Made by a program: the position numbers and the translations under genes. Shown piece after piece: positions 56,409 through 64,000 of a DNA stretch of 64,000 bases. This DNA comes from Microbaculum sp051390635. GTDB taxonomy: Bacteria; Pseudomonadota; Alphaproteobacteria; Rhizobiales; Tepidamorphaceae. Each line of letters opens with the position of its first letter. Positions within the stretch are counted from its first letter, which is position 1. Under the pieces are notes generated by a model. The model searched no databases. It was not told where the DNA came from and saw nothing but the letters and a program-made list of their open reading frames with translations. The DNA lies in NCBI RefSeq assembly GCF_051390635.1, contig NZ_JBPODT010000002.1, positions 186,001 to 250,000 on the forward strand. Reading direction: 5' to 3'.

Positions 56409-57143
56409 ATGGCAGTGTTCATCGATTGCCGGGACTGGTCCGGCCATGACAGCCAGTGGTTACGTGTGACCCCGCTATACGCCAACCTCTCCGAAGCCGT
56501 CGCCGCCCACGGCCTCGCCCTGCGTGGCGGGTTCCATCCCGCGCCGGAGGACGCGAGTCCGGACGCGGGCGAGGGGCGGGCGACCCGGACCCTCGTCCTC
56601 GTCGGCAATGTCGGCCCGGACCTGTGGCCGCATTTCGCCCCGCAGGACGATGGCGGCCGCGACGCGCTCGACCGCTGGACGCGGGCGACCATGAAACCGA
56701 TCGCCGACCGGTTCGCGGCGCGCTGCATCTTCCCCTTCGATACGCCGCCGCTGCCGTTCCAGCGCTGGGCCATGCGGGCGGAGCCTGTGCGGCCTTCGCC
56801 GCTCGGCATCCTCATGCATCCCGATCACGGCCTCTGGCATGCCTATCGCGCCGCGCTGCTGTTCGCCGAGGCGATCGATCTGCCGTCGCCCGACGCGCGG
56901 CCGATCCCCTGCGATACCTGCGCGGACAAGCCGTGCCTGTCGGCCTGTCCGGTCGGCGCGTTTTCGGGGAAGGGCTATTACGTGCCCGCCTGCGCGGGCT
57001 ATCTGGCGTCGCCCGAAGGCATCGGCTGCACGACGGGCGGCTGCCGGGCGCGCGATGCCTGTCCGGTTGCCGCCGACCGCCGCTACGCGCCCGACCAGAT
57101 CCGCTTCCACATGGCCGCCTTCAAGCGGGCGGTTTGCGGATAA
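56409..57143 (+). CDS. ferredoxin-like protein with cysteine clusters
   Basis: 244 aa from ATG 56409. The C-terminal third has IPCDTCADKPCLSACPVGAF and CTTGGCRARDACPVA, enough cysteines for two [4Fe-4S] clusters. The N-terminal ~150 residues resemble the queG-like or reductive-dehalogenase-type accessory part (WPHFAPQ...DRWT, ILMHPDHGLWHAY). I know such proteins as conserved but uncharacterised in Rhizobiales. A role in electron supply for the neighbouring corrinoid system is possible by position only. Confidence 0.75.
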   Translation: MAVFIDCRDWSGHDSQWLRVTPLYANLSEAVAAHGLALRGGFHPAPEDASPDAGEGRATRTLVLVGNVGPDLWPHFAPQDDGGRDALDRWTRATMKPIADRFAARCIFPFDTPPLPFQRWAMRAEPVRPSPLGILMHPDHGLWHAYRAALLFAEAIDLPSPDARPIPCDTCADKPCLSACPVGAFSGKGYYVPACAGYLASPEGIGCTTGGCRARDACPVAADRRYAPDQIRFHMAAFKRAVCG

Positions 57144-57170
57144 GGCCCTGAATGAGATAAGGCCCTGAAT
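57139..57170. repeat. 15-bp tandem duplication overlapping a stop codon
   Basis: GATAAGGCCCTGAAT occurs at 57139-57153 and 57156-57170. The first copy contains the TAA stop of the iron-sulfur gene. A TATAAT hexamer follows at 57180-57185. Confidence 0.9.
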
Positions 57171-57241
57171 TAATTGTTTTATAATTGGCGCTACATACAC
57201 CGAGGCGTTGGTTTTTATCCGATGCCGAAGTGGGGGGCTCT

Positions 57242-58006
57242 TTGAGAAATTCGGTCAGTGACGCCGCGAGCCTGCCGCTCACGGTCGGGGCAGACGGCGC
57301 CGGCCACCCTTACCCGGCCGCCGCCAGCGTGAATATCCCACATGTCATCTCGGCAATCCGGGTCGCCGCCGTGCTGGTGGTCCTGCTGGGCGTGTTCAGG
57401 GAGTTCTTCGTATACGGCTACGGAGAGGAAACGTTCTTCAAGGAGATGCGGCAACTCGATCTGGACGACGAGGCCAATGTGCCGACGTGGTTCAGCAGTG
57501 TCTTGATGTTCGTTATTTCGGTGTCGGCGTTTCTTATCTATCGCGGGTTCAAGGGCGGCGGGACGATATTGAGGCTGAGTTGGGCGGGCATTTCCGTCGT
57601 GTTCCTGGCTCTGTCGATCGAGGAGGTCGCCAGTTTCCACGAGGCTCTGATGGTGCCCCTGCGACTGATGCTCGGGGCAAGTGGCGTGTTCCATTACGCC
57701 TGGGTTGTCCCCGCCTTCTTCCTCGTGGCGATCTTTGTCCTGCTGTCCGTTCCGTTCCTGATCCGGACACCGCTCCGATATCGGGTCTTGTTCGTCGTCG
57801 CCGGCGCGATCTACGTCGCCGGCGCGATGGGCTTCGAAATGATCGGCGGGCTGGTTGCGTCGAGCGTCGGCGAAGACGTCTACTACTACGGCTTCATCAC
57901 GGTGGTTGAGGAAGCGATGGAAATCGCCGGTCTGACGATTTTCGCGGGCGCCGTGCTCGAGTACTTCGCCGCCGGCGGTGCCAGGATTGAGCTGATCAGG
58001 AGCTGA
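57242..58006 (+). CDS. multi-pass membrane protein, unknown
   Basis: About 254 aa if the TTG at 57242 is used; the frame opens earlier at a TTG at 57185 that overlaps a TATAAT -10-like hexamer (57180-57185), which makes the earlier start unlikely. No ATG is available. Six hydrophobic segments are seen from residue ~35 onward (ISAIRVAAVLVVLLGVF, VLMFVISVSAFLIY, LSWAGISVVFLALSIEEVAS, WVVPAFFLVAIFVLLSV, VLFVVAGAIYVAGAMGFEMIGG and a last one near the end). Glu/His residues occur in membrane segments (IEEVASFHEAL). I do not recognise the family. Confidence 0.65.
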   Translation: MRNSVSDAASLPLTVGADGAGHPYPAAASVNIPHVISAIRVAAVLVVLLGVFREFFVYGYGEETFFKEMRQLDLDDEANVPTWFSSVLMFVISVSAFLIYRGFKGGGTILRLSWAGISVVFLALSIEEVASFHEALMVPLRLMLGASGVFHYAWVVPAFFLVAIFVLLSVPFLIRTPLRYRVLFVVAGAIYVAGAMGFEMIGGLVASSVGEDVYYYGFITVVEEAMEIAGLTIFAGAVLEYFAAGGARIELIRS

Positions 58007-58013
58007 GCGGGGC

Positions 58014-60452
58014 TCACCCACGCATCCTCAGCCCCTCCGGGTCGAACAACGGTTCGGGCTGGATCGTCGCCGGCCGGCGCTCACCGATGATCTCGATCTC
58101 GAACGCGCCGTTGCCGTCAGATGCGCCGTTGGCGAGCCCGGCCGGGATGTAGCCCTGCGCCAGCGAGGCGTCGACGAAGTGGCCGTAGCCGCCCGACGTC
58201 ACCCAGCCGACGACCGCGCCGTCGTGCCAGATCGGCTCGTCACCGATCACGTCGGCATCGTCGACGTCGACCACGAAGGTCACCCGCTTCAGCGTCGGCG
58301 CGTCCTTTTCCTTCGCCGCCCGCTCGCGGCCGATGAAGTCGTTCTTGGAAAGGTCGACGAAGCGTTCGAGGCCGGCCTCGAACGGGCCGTAGATCGGCCG
58401 AAGCTCGCGGAACCAGGTCGGGAAGTTCTTTTCAAGCCGCATCGACAGGAGCGCGCGCATGCCGAAATTGACGATACCGTGCGTTGCGCCGGCCGCCATG
58501 ATCGTCTGGTAGAGTCGCCGCTCGTATTCGGGTGCAACCCAGATCTCATAGCCCAAGTCGCCGGTATAGGTGATGCGGCCGACCATGGTGGGCACCGCGG
58601 CGAGATCCATCTCGCGGAAGGCCATGAACGGGAACGCCTTGGAGGTAATGTCCTCGTCGGTGAGCACGGCAAGCACGTCGCGCGCCTTCGGCCCGGCGAT
58701 CGACAGGCCGACCAGCCCCATGCCGAGCGCCTCGATCGCCACCGAACCGTCCGTCGGCAGGTGCTGCTCGAACCAGCGCATGTGATAGACCTGCGCCTGG
58801 CTCGATCCGAACATCATGAAGCGCTCGTCCGACAGCTTGGCGATGGTGAAGTCGCCGATCAGCTTGCCGTTTTCGTTGAGCATCGGGGTCAGCACGATGC
58901 GGCCGGTGCGGGGCATCCTGTTGGTCATCAGACCCGACAGCCAGGCTTCCGCGCCCGGTCCGGTGATCTCGTACTTGGCGAAGTTGGCGATCTCCGTAAC
59001 GCCCACACCCTGGCGCACCGCCATGACCTCGGCCTTCACGTGCTCGAAGTCGTTGGAGCGGCGGAACGAGACGATGTCCCTCGGCTCGACACCCTCCGGC
59101 GCGAACCACAAGGGCGTCTCCAGTCCCCAGGAATCGCCCATCACCGCGCCCTGGGCGCGCAGGGTGTCGTAGAGCGCGGTGGTCTGGACGGGCCGCGCGG
59201 CGGGCAGCTCCTCGTTCGGGAAGCGGATCGAGAAGCGGCGCGAATAGTTCTCCTGCACCTTGGCGTTGGTGTAGCCCAGCGTCGCCCAGTCGCCGAAGCG
59301 GGCGACATCCATCGCCCAGACGTCGAAGCCCGGATCGCCGTCGACCATCCAGTTCGACAGGGCGAGGCCGACGCCGCCGCCCTGGCTGAAGCCGGCCATC
59401 ACCGCGCAGGCGCACCAGAAGTTCCTCAGGCCCCGGACCGGTCCGACCAGAGGGTTGCCGTCGGGCGCGAAGGTGAAGGGGCCGTTGATGATCTGCTTGA
59501 TGCCGGCGTGCTCGAAAGCGGGGAAATGGGAGAAGCCCACTTCCAGCGACGGCGCGATGCGTTCAAGGTCGGGCACAAGCAGTTCCTGGCCGAATTCCCA
59601 AGGCGCCTGGCGCGGCGACCACGGCCGGCAGGCTTTCTCGTAGGTGCCCATCAGCATGCCGCCGCGTTCCTGGCGGATGTAGATCTCGCCCTCGAAATCG
59701 ATGGCGTGGACGACTTCCTTGCCGGTGACCTGGTTGATCTCGGCGACCTCGGGCATGTCCTCGGTCAGGACGTACATGTGTTCCATGGCGAGCACAGGCA
59801 GCTCGAGGCCGACCATCCGGCCGACCTCGCGCGCCCACAGGCCGCCGCAATTGACCACGTGCTCTGCATGGATCGTGCCCTGATCGGTGACCACGGTCCA
59901 CGTGCCGTCCGGGTTCTGGGTGAGATCGGTAACGCGGTTGCGCAGCACGATCTCGGCGCCGCCGATGCGCGCCGACTTGGCGTAGGCATGCGTCGTGCCG
60001 GACGGATCGAGATGGCCCTCGATCGGGTCCCAAAGCGCGCCGACGAAGTGCGACTCGTCGATCAGCGGCAGAAGGTCCTTCGCCTCTTTCGGCGAGATGA
60101 TGTCGAGCTCCATGCCGAGATAGCGGCCGCGCGCCTTCGCCATCTTCAGCCATTCCAGCCGCTCGGTATTGCCGGCGAGCTGCAGGCCGCCCGTCAGGTG
60201 CAGGCCGCAGGACTGACCGGAAATCTCCTCGATCTCCTTGTACAGGCCGATCGTGTAGGCCTGCAGCTTGGCGACGTTCGGATCGCCGTTCAGCGTGTGG
60301 AAGCCGCCGGCGGCATGCCAGGTCGAGCCCGAGGTCAGTTCCGATCGCTCGATCAGCACTACGTCTTTCCAGCCGGCCTTGGTGAGGTGGTACAGGACGC
60401 TGCACCCGACGACGCCGCCGCCGATCACGACGGCCTGTGCGTGGCTTTTCAT
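58014..60452 (-). CDS. dimethylglycine dehydrogenase-like flavoprotein with GcvT domain (copy 2)
   Basis: 812 aa. FAD motif GGGVVG at 11-16 and SGSTWHAAGG with covalent-FAD residue H46, at the same offsets as in the copy at 36989. The C-terminal part is GcvT-like (GMGLVGLSIAGPKARDVL, MRALLSMRLEKNFPTWFREL, VTSGGYGHFVDASLAQGYI). Predicted N-demethylating oxidase or dehydrogenase coupled to THF. It lies head-to-tail behind the MttB-B gene on the same strand (131 bp gap), so they are likely co-transcribed. Confidence 0.88.
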   Translation of the reverse strand: MKSHAQAVVIGGGVVGCSVLYHLTKAGWKDVVLIERSELTSGSTWHAAGGFHTLNGDPNVAKLQAYTIGLYKEIEEISGQSCGLHLTGGLQLAGNTERLEWLKMAKARGRYLGMELDIISPKEAKDLLPLIDESHFVGALWDPIEGHLDPSGTTHAYAKSARIGGAEIVLRNRVTDLTQNPDGTWTVVTDQGTIHAEHVVNCGGLWAREVGRMVGLELPVLAMEHMYVLTEDMPEVAEINQVTGKEVVHAIDFEGEIYIRQERGGMLMGTYEKACRPWSPRQAPWEFGQELLVPDLERIAPSLEVGFSHFPAFEHAGIKQIINGPFTFAPDGNPLVGPVRGLRNFWCACAVMAGFSQGGGVGLALSNWMVDGDPGFDVWAMDVARFGDWATLGYTNAKVQENYSRRFSIRFPNEELPAARPVQTTALYDTLRAQGAVMGDSWGLETPLWFAPEGVEPRDIVSFRRSNDFEHVKAEVMAVRQGVGVTEIANFAKYEITGPGAEAWLSGLMTNRMPRTGRIVLTPMLNENGKLIGDFTIAKLSDERFMMFGSSQAQVYHMRWFEQHLPTDGSVAIEALGMGLVGLSIAGPKARDVLAVLTDEDITSKAFPFMAFREMDLAAVPTMVGRITYTGDLGYEIWVAPEYERRLYQTIMAAGATHGIVNFGMRALLSMRLEKNFPTWFRELRPIYGPFEAGLERFVDLSKNDFIGRERAAKEKDAPTLKRVTFVVDVDDADVIGDEPIWHDGAVVGWVTSGGYGHFVDASLAQGYIPAGLANGASDGNGAFEIEIIGERRPATIQPEPLFDPEGLRMRG

Positions 60453-60583
60453 CCTCTCGCGGTCCTTCTCGATTGGGGAAGCCCGTTGTTTGTCGTAGCC
60501 GGTCCCGGCCTCACGCCGAGATCGATCGCGATGCAGCGGCTCGGCATGGAAACGTCCGTCATGGCGAGACCCCGAAACCCGGC

Positions 60584-62149
60584 CTAGTAGTCCGTCGGCG
60601 CGCCGCCTTCGGCGATGCGTCGCGCGACGAAAGCGTCGATCTCTTCCGCGATCGCGGGATCGAGCGGCGGCGGCTCATACTGGGCGAGGACTTCTTTCCA
60701 AAGCCGGTTGGCCTTGTCGTACGCGGTCGGCCTGCCGGCCTCCGACCAGGTCTCGTAGTTGCGCCAATCCGACAGGAGCGGCGCGTAGAAGGCGTCACGA
60801 TAGCGCGCCTGGGTATGCGGCGTGCCGAAAAAGTGACCGCCTGGCCCCACGTCGCGGATGGCTTCGAGCGCCAGCGTATCCGTGTCGACGACGATCGGCT
60901 CGAGATACTCTGCGACCATCTGCAACAGGTCGACGTCGAGAATGAGCTTCTCGTAGGACACGGTCAGGCCGCCTTCCATCCAGCCGGCTGCGTGCTTGAT
61001 GAGATTGCCCCCGCCCATGATCGCGCCCCACAGCGAGAACACGGACTCGTAGGCCGCCTGTGCGTCGAGGGTGTTGGCCGCGCAGGTATTGGAGGTCCGG
61101 TAGGGCAGGTTGTAGCGGCGCGCGAGCTGGCCGCCGACATTGGCCGCCTTCATGTATTCCGGCGTGCCGAAGGCCGGCGCGCCCGATTTCATGTCCACGT
61201 TCGAGGTGAACCCGCCATAGACGACCGGCGCGCCCGGACGCACGAGCTGGGTGAAGGCGATGCCCGCCAGCGCCTCGGCGTTCTGCTGGGCCAGCGCACC
61301 GGCGAGCGTGACCGGGGCCATCGCGCCGGCGAGCGTGAAGGGGGTGACCACGATTACCTGGTTGCGGCTCGACATCTCGATGATGCCCTGCAGCATTGGC
61401 GTATCGAGCCGCAGCGGCGACGACGAATTGATGATCGAAAGCAGTGAGGGCTCTCGTTGCAGCCTCTCTTCGGAAATGCCGCGCGCGATGCGCGCGATCT
61501 CGATGCCGTCGCGGTTGCGTTCCTTGCCGAGCGAGTAGACGTGGAAGATCTTGTCGGTCAGCGTCGCGAAGTCGCGCAGGCATTCCAGATGCCGGATCGA
61601 GGCGTGCAGGTCGACCGGCTCCACCGGATAGCCGCCGGTCAGATGGATGATGTTGAAACTCTGGGCGAGTTTCACGAGGTTGCGGAAGTCCTGGTGGGTG
61701 CCCGGCCGCCGTCCGCGGTCCATGTCGGAGCAGTTCGGCGCGCTGGCCATTTGCGCGAAGGCGACCCAGTTGCCGCCCAAGCGGACGTTGTGCGCCGGAT
61801 TGCGCGCGTGCATCGTGAATTCCGGCGGGCAGGTCTTCAGCGCCTCCATGATCAGGCTGCGGTCGATACGCACACGGTCGGAGCCCGGATCGACGTCGGC
61901 TCCGGCGCGCTTCAGGATCGCCTTGGCCTCCTCGTGCATGAAATCGATGCCGATCTCCTCGAGGATGGTCAGTGACGCATTGTGAATATCCTCCAGTTCG
62001 TCGGCGCTCACGATTTCGATTGGCCGGTAGGTCATCCGGGGCTGGCGGAACGGCGTCTGCTCGAAGCCGCGCGACTGTCCGGCGCGCCGGCTGCGCCCGG
62101 TGCGACGGTGGCTCCTTTCCGGTCCATCCGCCAGAATTCCGGTATCCAT
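60584..62149 (-). CDS. MttB-family methyltransferase, copy B
   Basis: 521 aa from the ATG at 62149 with GGAG ten bases upstream; an ATG 18 bases earlier is also in frame. No amber codon. A basic N-terminal tail (SHRRTGRSRRAGQSRG) precedes the MttB barrel: ASLTILEEIGIDFMHEEAKA, TGGYPVEPVDLHASIRHLEC, INSSSPLRLDTPMLQG, TPFTLAGAMAPVTLAGALAQ, IKHAAGWMEGGLTVSYEKLI and GPGGHFFGTPHTQARY. It differs from copy A in the substrate-side segments, so a different methylated amine is likely. No corrinoid protein gene is adjacent. Confidence 0.9.
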   Translation of the reverse strand: MDTGILADGPERSHRRTGRSRRAGQSRGFEQTPFRQPRMTYRPIEIVSADELEDIHNASLTILEEIGIDFMHEEAKAILKRAGADVDPGSDRVRIDRSLIMEALKTCPPEFTMHARNPAHNVRLGGNWVAFAQMASAPNCSDMDRGRRPGTHQDFRNLVKLAQSFNIIHLTGGYPVEPVDLHASIRHLECLRDFATLTDKIFHVYSLGKERNRDGIEIARIARGISEERLQREPSLLSIINSSSPLRLDTPMLQGIIEMSSRNQVIVVTPFTLAGAMAPVTLAGALAQQNAEALAGIAFTQLVRPGAPVVYGGFTSNVDMKSGAPAFGTPEYMKAANVGGQLARRYNLPYRTSNTCAANTLDAQAAYESVFSLWGAIMGGGNLIKHAAGWMEGGLTVSYEKLILDVDLLQMVAEYLEPIVVDTDTLALEAIRDVGPGGHFFGTPHTQARYRDAFYAPLLSDWRNYETWSEAGRPTAYDKANRLWKEVLAQYEPPPLDPAIAEEIDAFVARRIAEGGAPTDY

Positions 62150-62466
62150 GGTCAACGTGCTCCGCATCGGCCATCTGGTCCGTAGGCGCTACGCTGCAGT
62201 GATTTTGCCGCCTAGCCAAGCGGTTCGGCGGATCGCCACCGGGGGACGTCGCGGAAGCGTCCGGACAGGTCGCAATCGGAGTATTTATTCTGCGCGCGCT
62301 ATTGCCGAGAGGGCGGGGCTACATGTTAGGCTTGTCCAGCCTTGTTTCAGAACAAGCCACGCTCGGCCGGGACCACGAACCGAACGCCCGCCGCGGAGTC
62401 CCTACATAAATGCGCGGAGAGCGGGATCGCCGGACGCGAGGGTCGGCAATAATTGGGAGTTTTTAT
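62150..62466. promoter_or_regulatory. divergent promoter region between MttB-B and the substrate-binding protein
   Basis: 317 bp without a gene. CTTGTT-TCAG-AACAAG (62341-62356) is a perfect short inverted repeat, extended by GGCTTGT at 62329 and ACAAGCC at 62352. It could be an operator for both directions. AATAATT-like sequence precedes the ATG at 62467. Confidence 0.4.
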
Positions 62467-64000
62467 ATGACGAAAAGCGACAAGCCGCGCCGCCTGCACC
62501 CGAAGGTGCGGGAGGCCAGGGATCTCATGGGCCGCGGTCGTATGGACCGCCGCGAATTCGTACGAGTCGCGGCGCTGCTCGGGGTATCCGCCACCGCCGC
62601 CTATGCCATGGGCGGCGTCACGCCGTCCTTTGCCCAGCAGGGTGACCTGCCGTTCCCGCAGGACGATTCCAACGCCAAGGATGGCGGCATTCTCCGTGTC
62701 GCCATGCAGGTGCAGAAGATGGAAGACCCGGCGACCTATTCGTGGGTCGAGATGTCGAACCAGACCCGGCATATGCTGGAACACCTGACCTTCACCACGC
62801 CGGATAACGTGACCCAGCCGATGCTCGCCGAGAGCTGGGAAGCGTCGGACGACCTGAAGACCTGGACGTTCAAGCTGCGCAAGGGCATCAAGTGGCACAA
62901 CGGCGACGATTTCACCGCCGACGACGTCATCTTCAACATGACCCGCTGGATGGACCCGGACGTGGGGTCCTCCAACATCGGCCTGTCCACCTTCGCCTCC
63001 ATGGTCGAGGAGAAGGACGGCAAGAAGCAGATGCTTCCCGGCGCCCTTGAGAAGGTCGACGACTACACGGTCCGCCTCAACCTGTCGAAGCCGGTGCTGT
63101 CGGTGCCGGAAGACCTCTACAACTATCCGACCGCCATCGTGCACCGTAGTTTCAAGCCGCCGCTTTCCGACAATCCGATCGGAACCGGCGCCTACACCAT
63201 GACCAACCTCAAGGTCGGCGAGCGCTGCGAACTGAAGCGCGTCACGGAAACGGCCGACGGCAAGCCGTTCGAATACTGGGGCGGAAAGGTCTATCTCGAC
63301 GAAATCCACTATTACAATTTCGACGAGGACAACCAGCTGACGGCCTTCGCGTCCGGTGACGTCGACGCCATCTACGAGTTCGGCATCGAACAGTTCGAGC
63401 TCGCCGAGGCGCTGGACGGAGAGATCATCGAGGCGCGCACGGCGCAGACCCTGTGCTGCCGCATGCGGGTCACCGAAAAGCCCTTCGATAACGAGAAGCT
63501 GCGCCAGGCGGTCATCGCGGCGACCGACAATTCGGTCTATCGCGACCTGGTCTTCCAGGGACGCGGCGATATCGGCGAGAACCACCACGTGTCGCCGATT
63601 CATCCCGAGTACTACGAGCTTCCCGGGCTCAAGCGCGACGTGGCGAAAGCCAAGCAGCTGCTGACGGAAGCGGGATATCCGGACGGCATCGAGCTGACCA
63701 TCGACGTCGGCAACACCGATGGTCCCTGGCACCAGACGGTCACCGAGATCATGCGTGACCAGCTGAAGGACGCCGGCATCACGCTGAACATCAACGTCAT
63801 GCCCCCCTCCAAGTACTGGGAGATCTGGGACAAGACGCCGTTCGGCGCCACCGCCTGGACGCACCGTCCGCTGGGAACCATGGTGCTGTCGCTCGGCTAC
63901 CGGAGCGGCGTGCCGTGGAACGAGACCGCGTTCGCAAGCGAGGAGTTCGACAACGCGTTGAATGACGCCGAGGCGATCCTCGACACCGAAGAGCGCCGCG
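62467..64000 (+). CDS. ABC transporter substrate-binding protein, family 5 (DppA/OppA type), 3' end missing
   Basis: At least 511 aa, open to the end of the window. GGGAG precedes ATG 62467. A twin-arginine signal (MDRREFVRVAALLGVSATAA at ~26-45) leads to the SBP_bac_5 fold: MLEHLTFTTPDNVTQPMLAE, LKTWTFKLRKGIKWHNGDDF, TADDVIFNMTRW, NPIGTGAYTM, AVIAATDNSVY and AKQLLTEAGYPDG. These proteins bind peptides or other ligands in the periplasm for import. Divergent from the MttB-B/DMGDH-like pair, so it may import their substrate. Confidence 0.88.
   Translation, partial: MTKSDKPRRLHPKVREARDLMGRGRMDRREFVRVAALLGVSATAAYAMGGVTPSFAQQGDLPFPQDDSNAKDGGILRVAMQVQKMEDPATYSWVEMSNQTRHMLEHLTFTTPDNVTQPMLAESWEASDDLKTWTFKLRKGIKWHNGDDFTADDVIFNMTRWMDPDVGSSNIGLSTFASMVEEKDGKKQMLPGALEKVDDYTVRLNLSKPVLSVPEDLYNYPTAIVHRSFKPPLSDNPIGTGAYTMTNLKVGERCELKRVTETADGKPFEYWGGKVYLDEIHYYNFDEDNQLTAFASGDVDAIYEFGIEQFELAEALDGEIIEARTAQTLCCRMRVTEKPFDNEKLRQAVIAATDNSVYRDLVFQGRGDIGENHHVSPIHPEYYELPGLKRDVAKAKQLLTEAGYPDGIELTIDVGNTDGPWHQTVTEIMRDQLKDAGITLNINVMPPSKYWEIWDKTPFGATAWTHRPLGTMVLSLGYRSGVPWNETAFASEEFDNALNDAEAILDTEERR

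Overview
The window is high-GC alphaproteobacterial chromosome, most likely from the Hyphomicrobiales (Rhizobiales). The evidence is a FeuPQ-like two-component pair, a ccmIEFH block, a DegP-type protease with its own two-component pair, glnE, a PleC-like kinase with a consensus CtrA box upstream, and pepN. From memory this order resembles the Brucella/Rhizobium chromosome; I could not check it. All functional calls rest on reading translations and motifs; no database search was run.

Layout. 1-1400: end of a CHAP-like peptidase gene, then a GH108 endolysin and a 3TM holin (phage/GTA-type lysis cassette). 1466-7081: nitroreductase, a small exported protein, response regulator and kinase (FeuNPQ-like), glycine-zipper lipoprotein, and an unrecognised 481-aa protein. 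7304-11636: ccmI, ccmE, ccmF, ccmH for cytochrome c maturation. 11701-13468: hydrolase-OsmC fusion and a HicB/HicA-type pair. 13665-26623: degP, two-component pair, glnE, LHPP-like HAD phosphatase, PleC-like kinase, pepN.

27065-62149 is dominated by methylated-amine and one-carbon metabolism. It holds soxBDAG (sarcosine oxidase) divergent from a GlxA/GbdR-like AraC regulator, two dimethylglycine-dehydrogenase-like flavoproteins, a corrinoid-activating [2Fe-2S]/ASKHA protein, a methyl-THF:corrinoid methyltransferase, a MetF-like reductase, a B12-binding corrinoid protein, and two MttB-family methyltransferases without pyrrolysine. A Tat-exported substrate-binding protein starts at 62467 and runs off the end. 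Together these suggest that a quaternary amine (glycine betaine or a relative) is demethylated by MttB onto corrinoid, the methyl passes to THF and is oxidised by the MetF-like enzyme, and the remaining N-methyl groups are removed oxidatively by the DMGDH-like and sarcosine oxidases. Unrelated genes lie in between: AI-2E transporter, acyltransferase, DUF1127/LysR pair, peroxiredoxin-like protein, PcaF thiolase, MFS transporter, L,D-transpeptidase-like protein, iron-sulfur protein.

An AT-richer island (about 50640-53400) sits in the divergent gap beside the corrinoid-protein gene. It carries an AIPR-family protein with a nuclease-like N-terminus, followed by a small protein with a HEPN-type RNxxxH motif. 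This is a candidate two-gene anti-phage module and the best candidate here for a little-described system. Dispersed palindromic repeats and short tandem repeats at gene 3' ends decorate many intergenic gaps. No rRNA, tRNA, CRISPR array or complete insertion sequence was seen.
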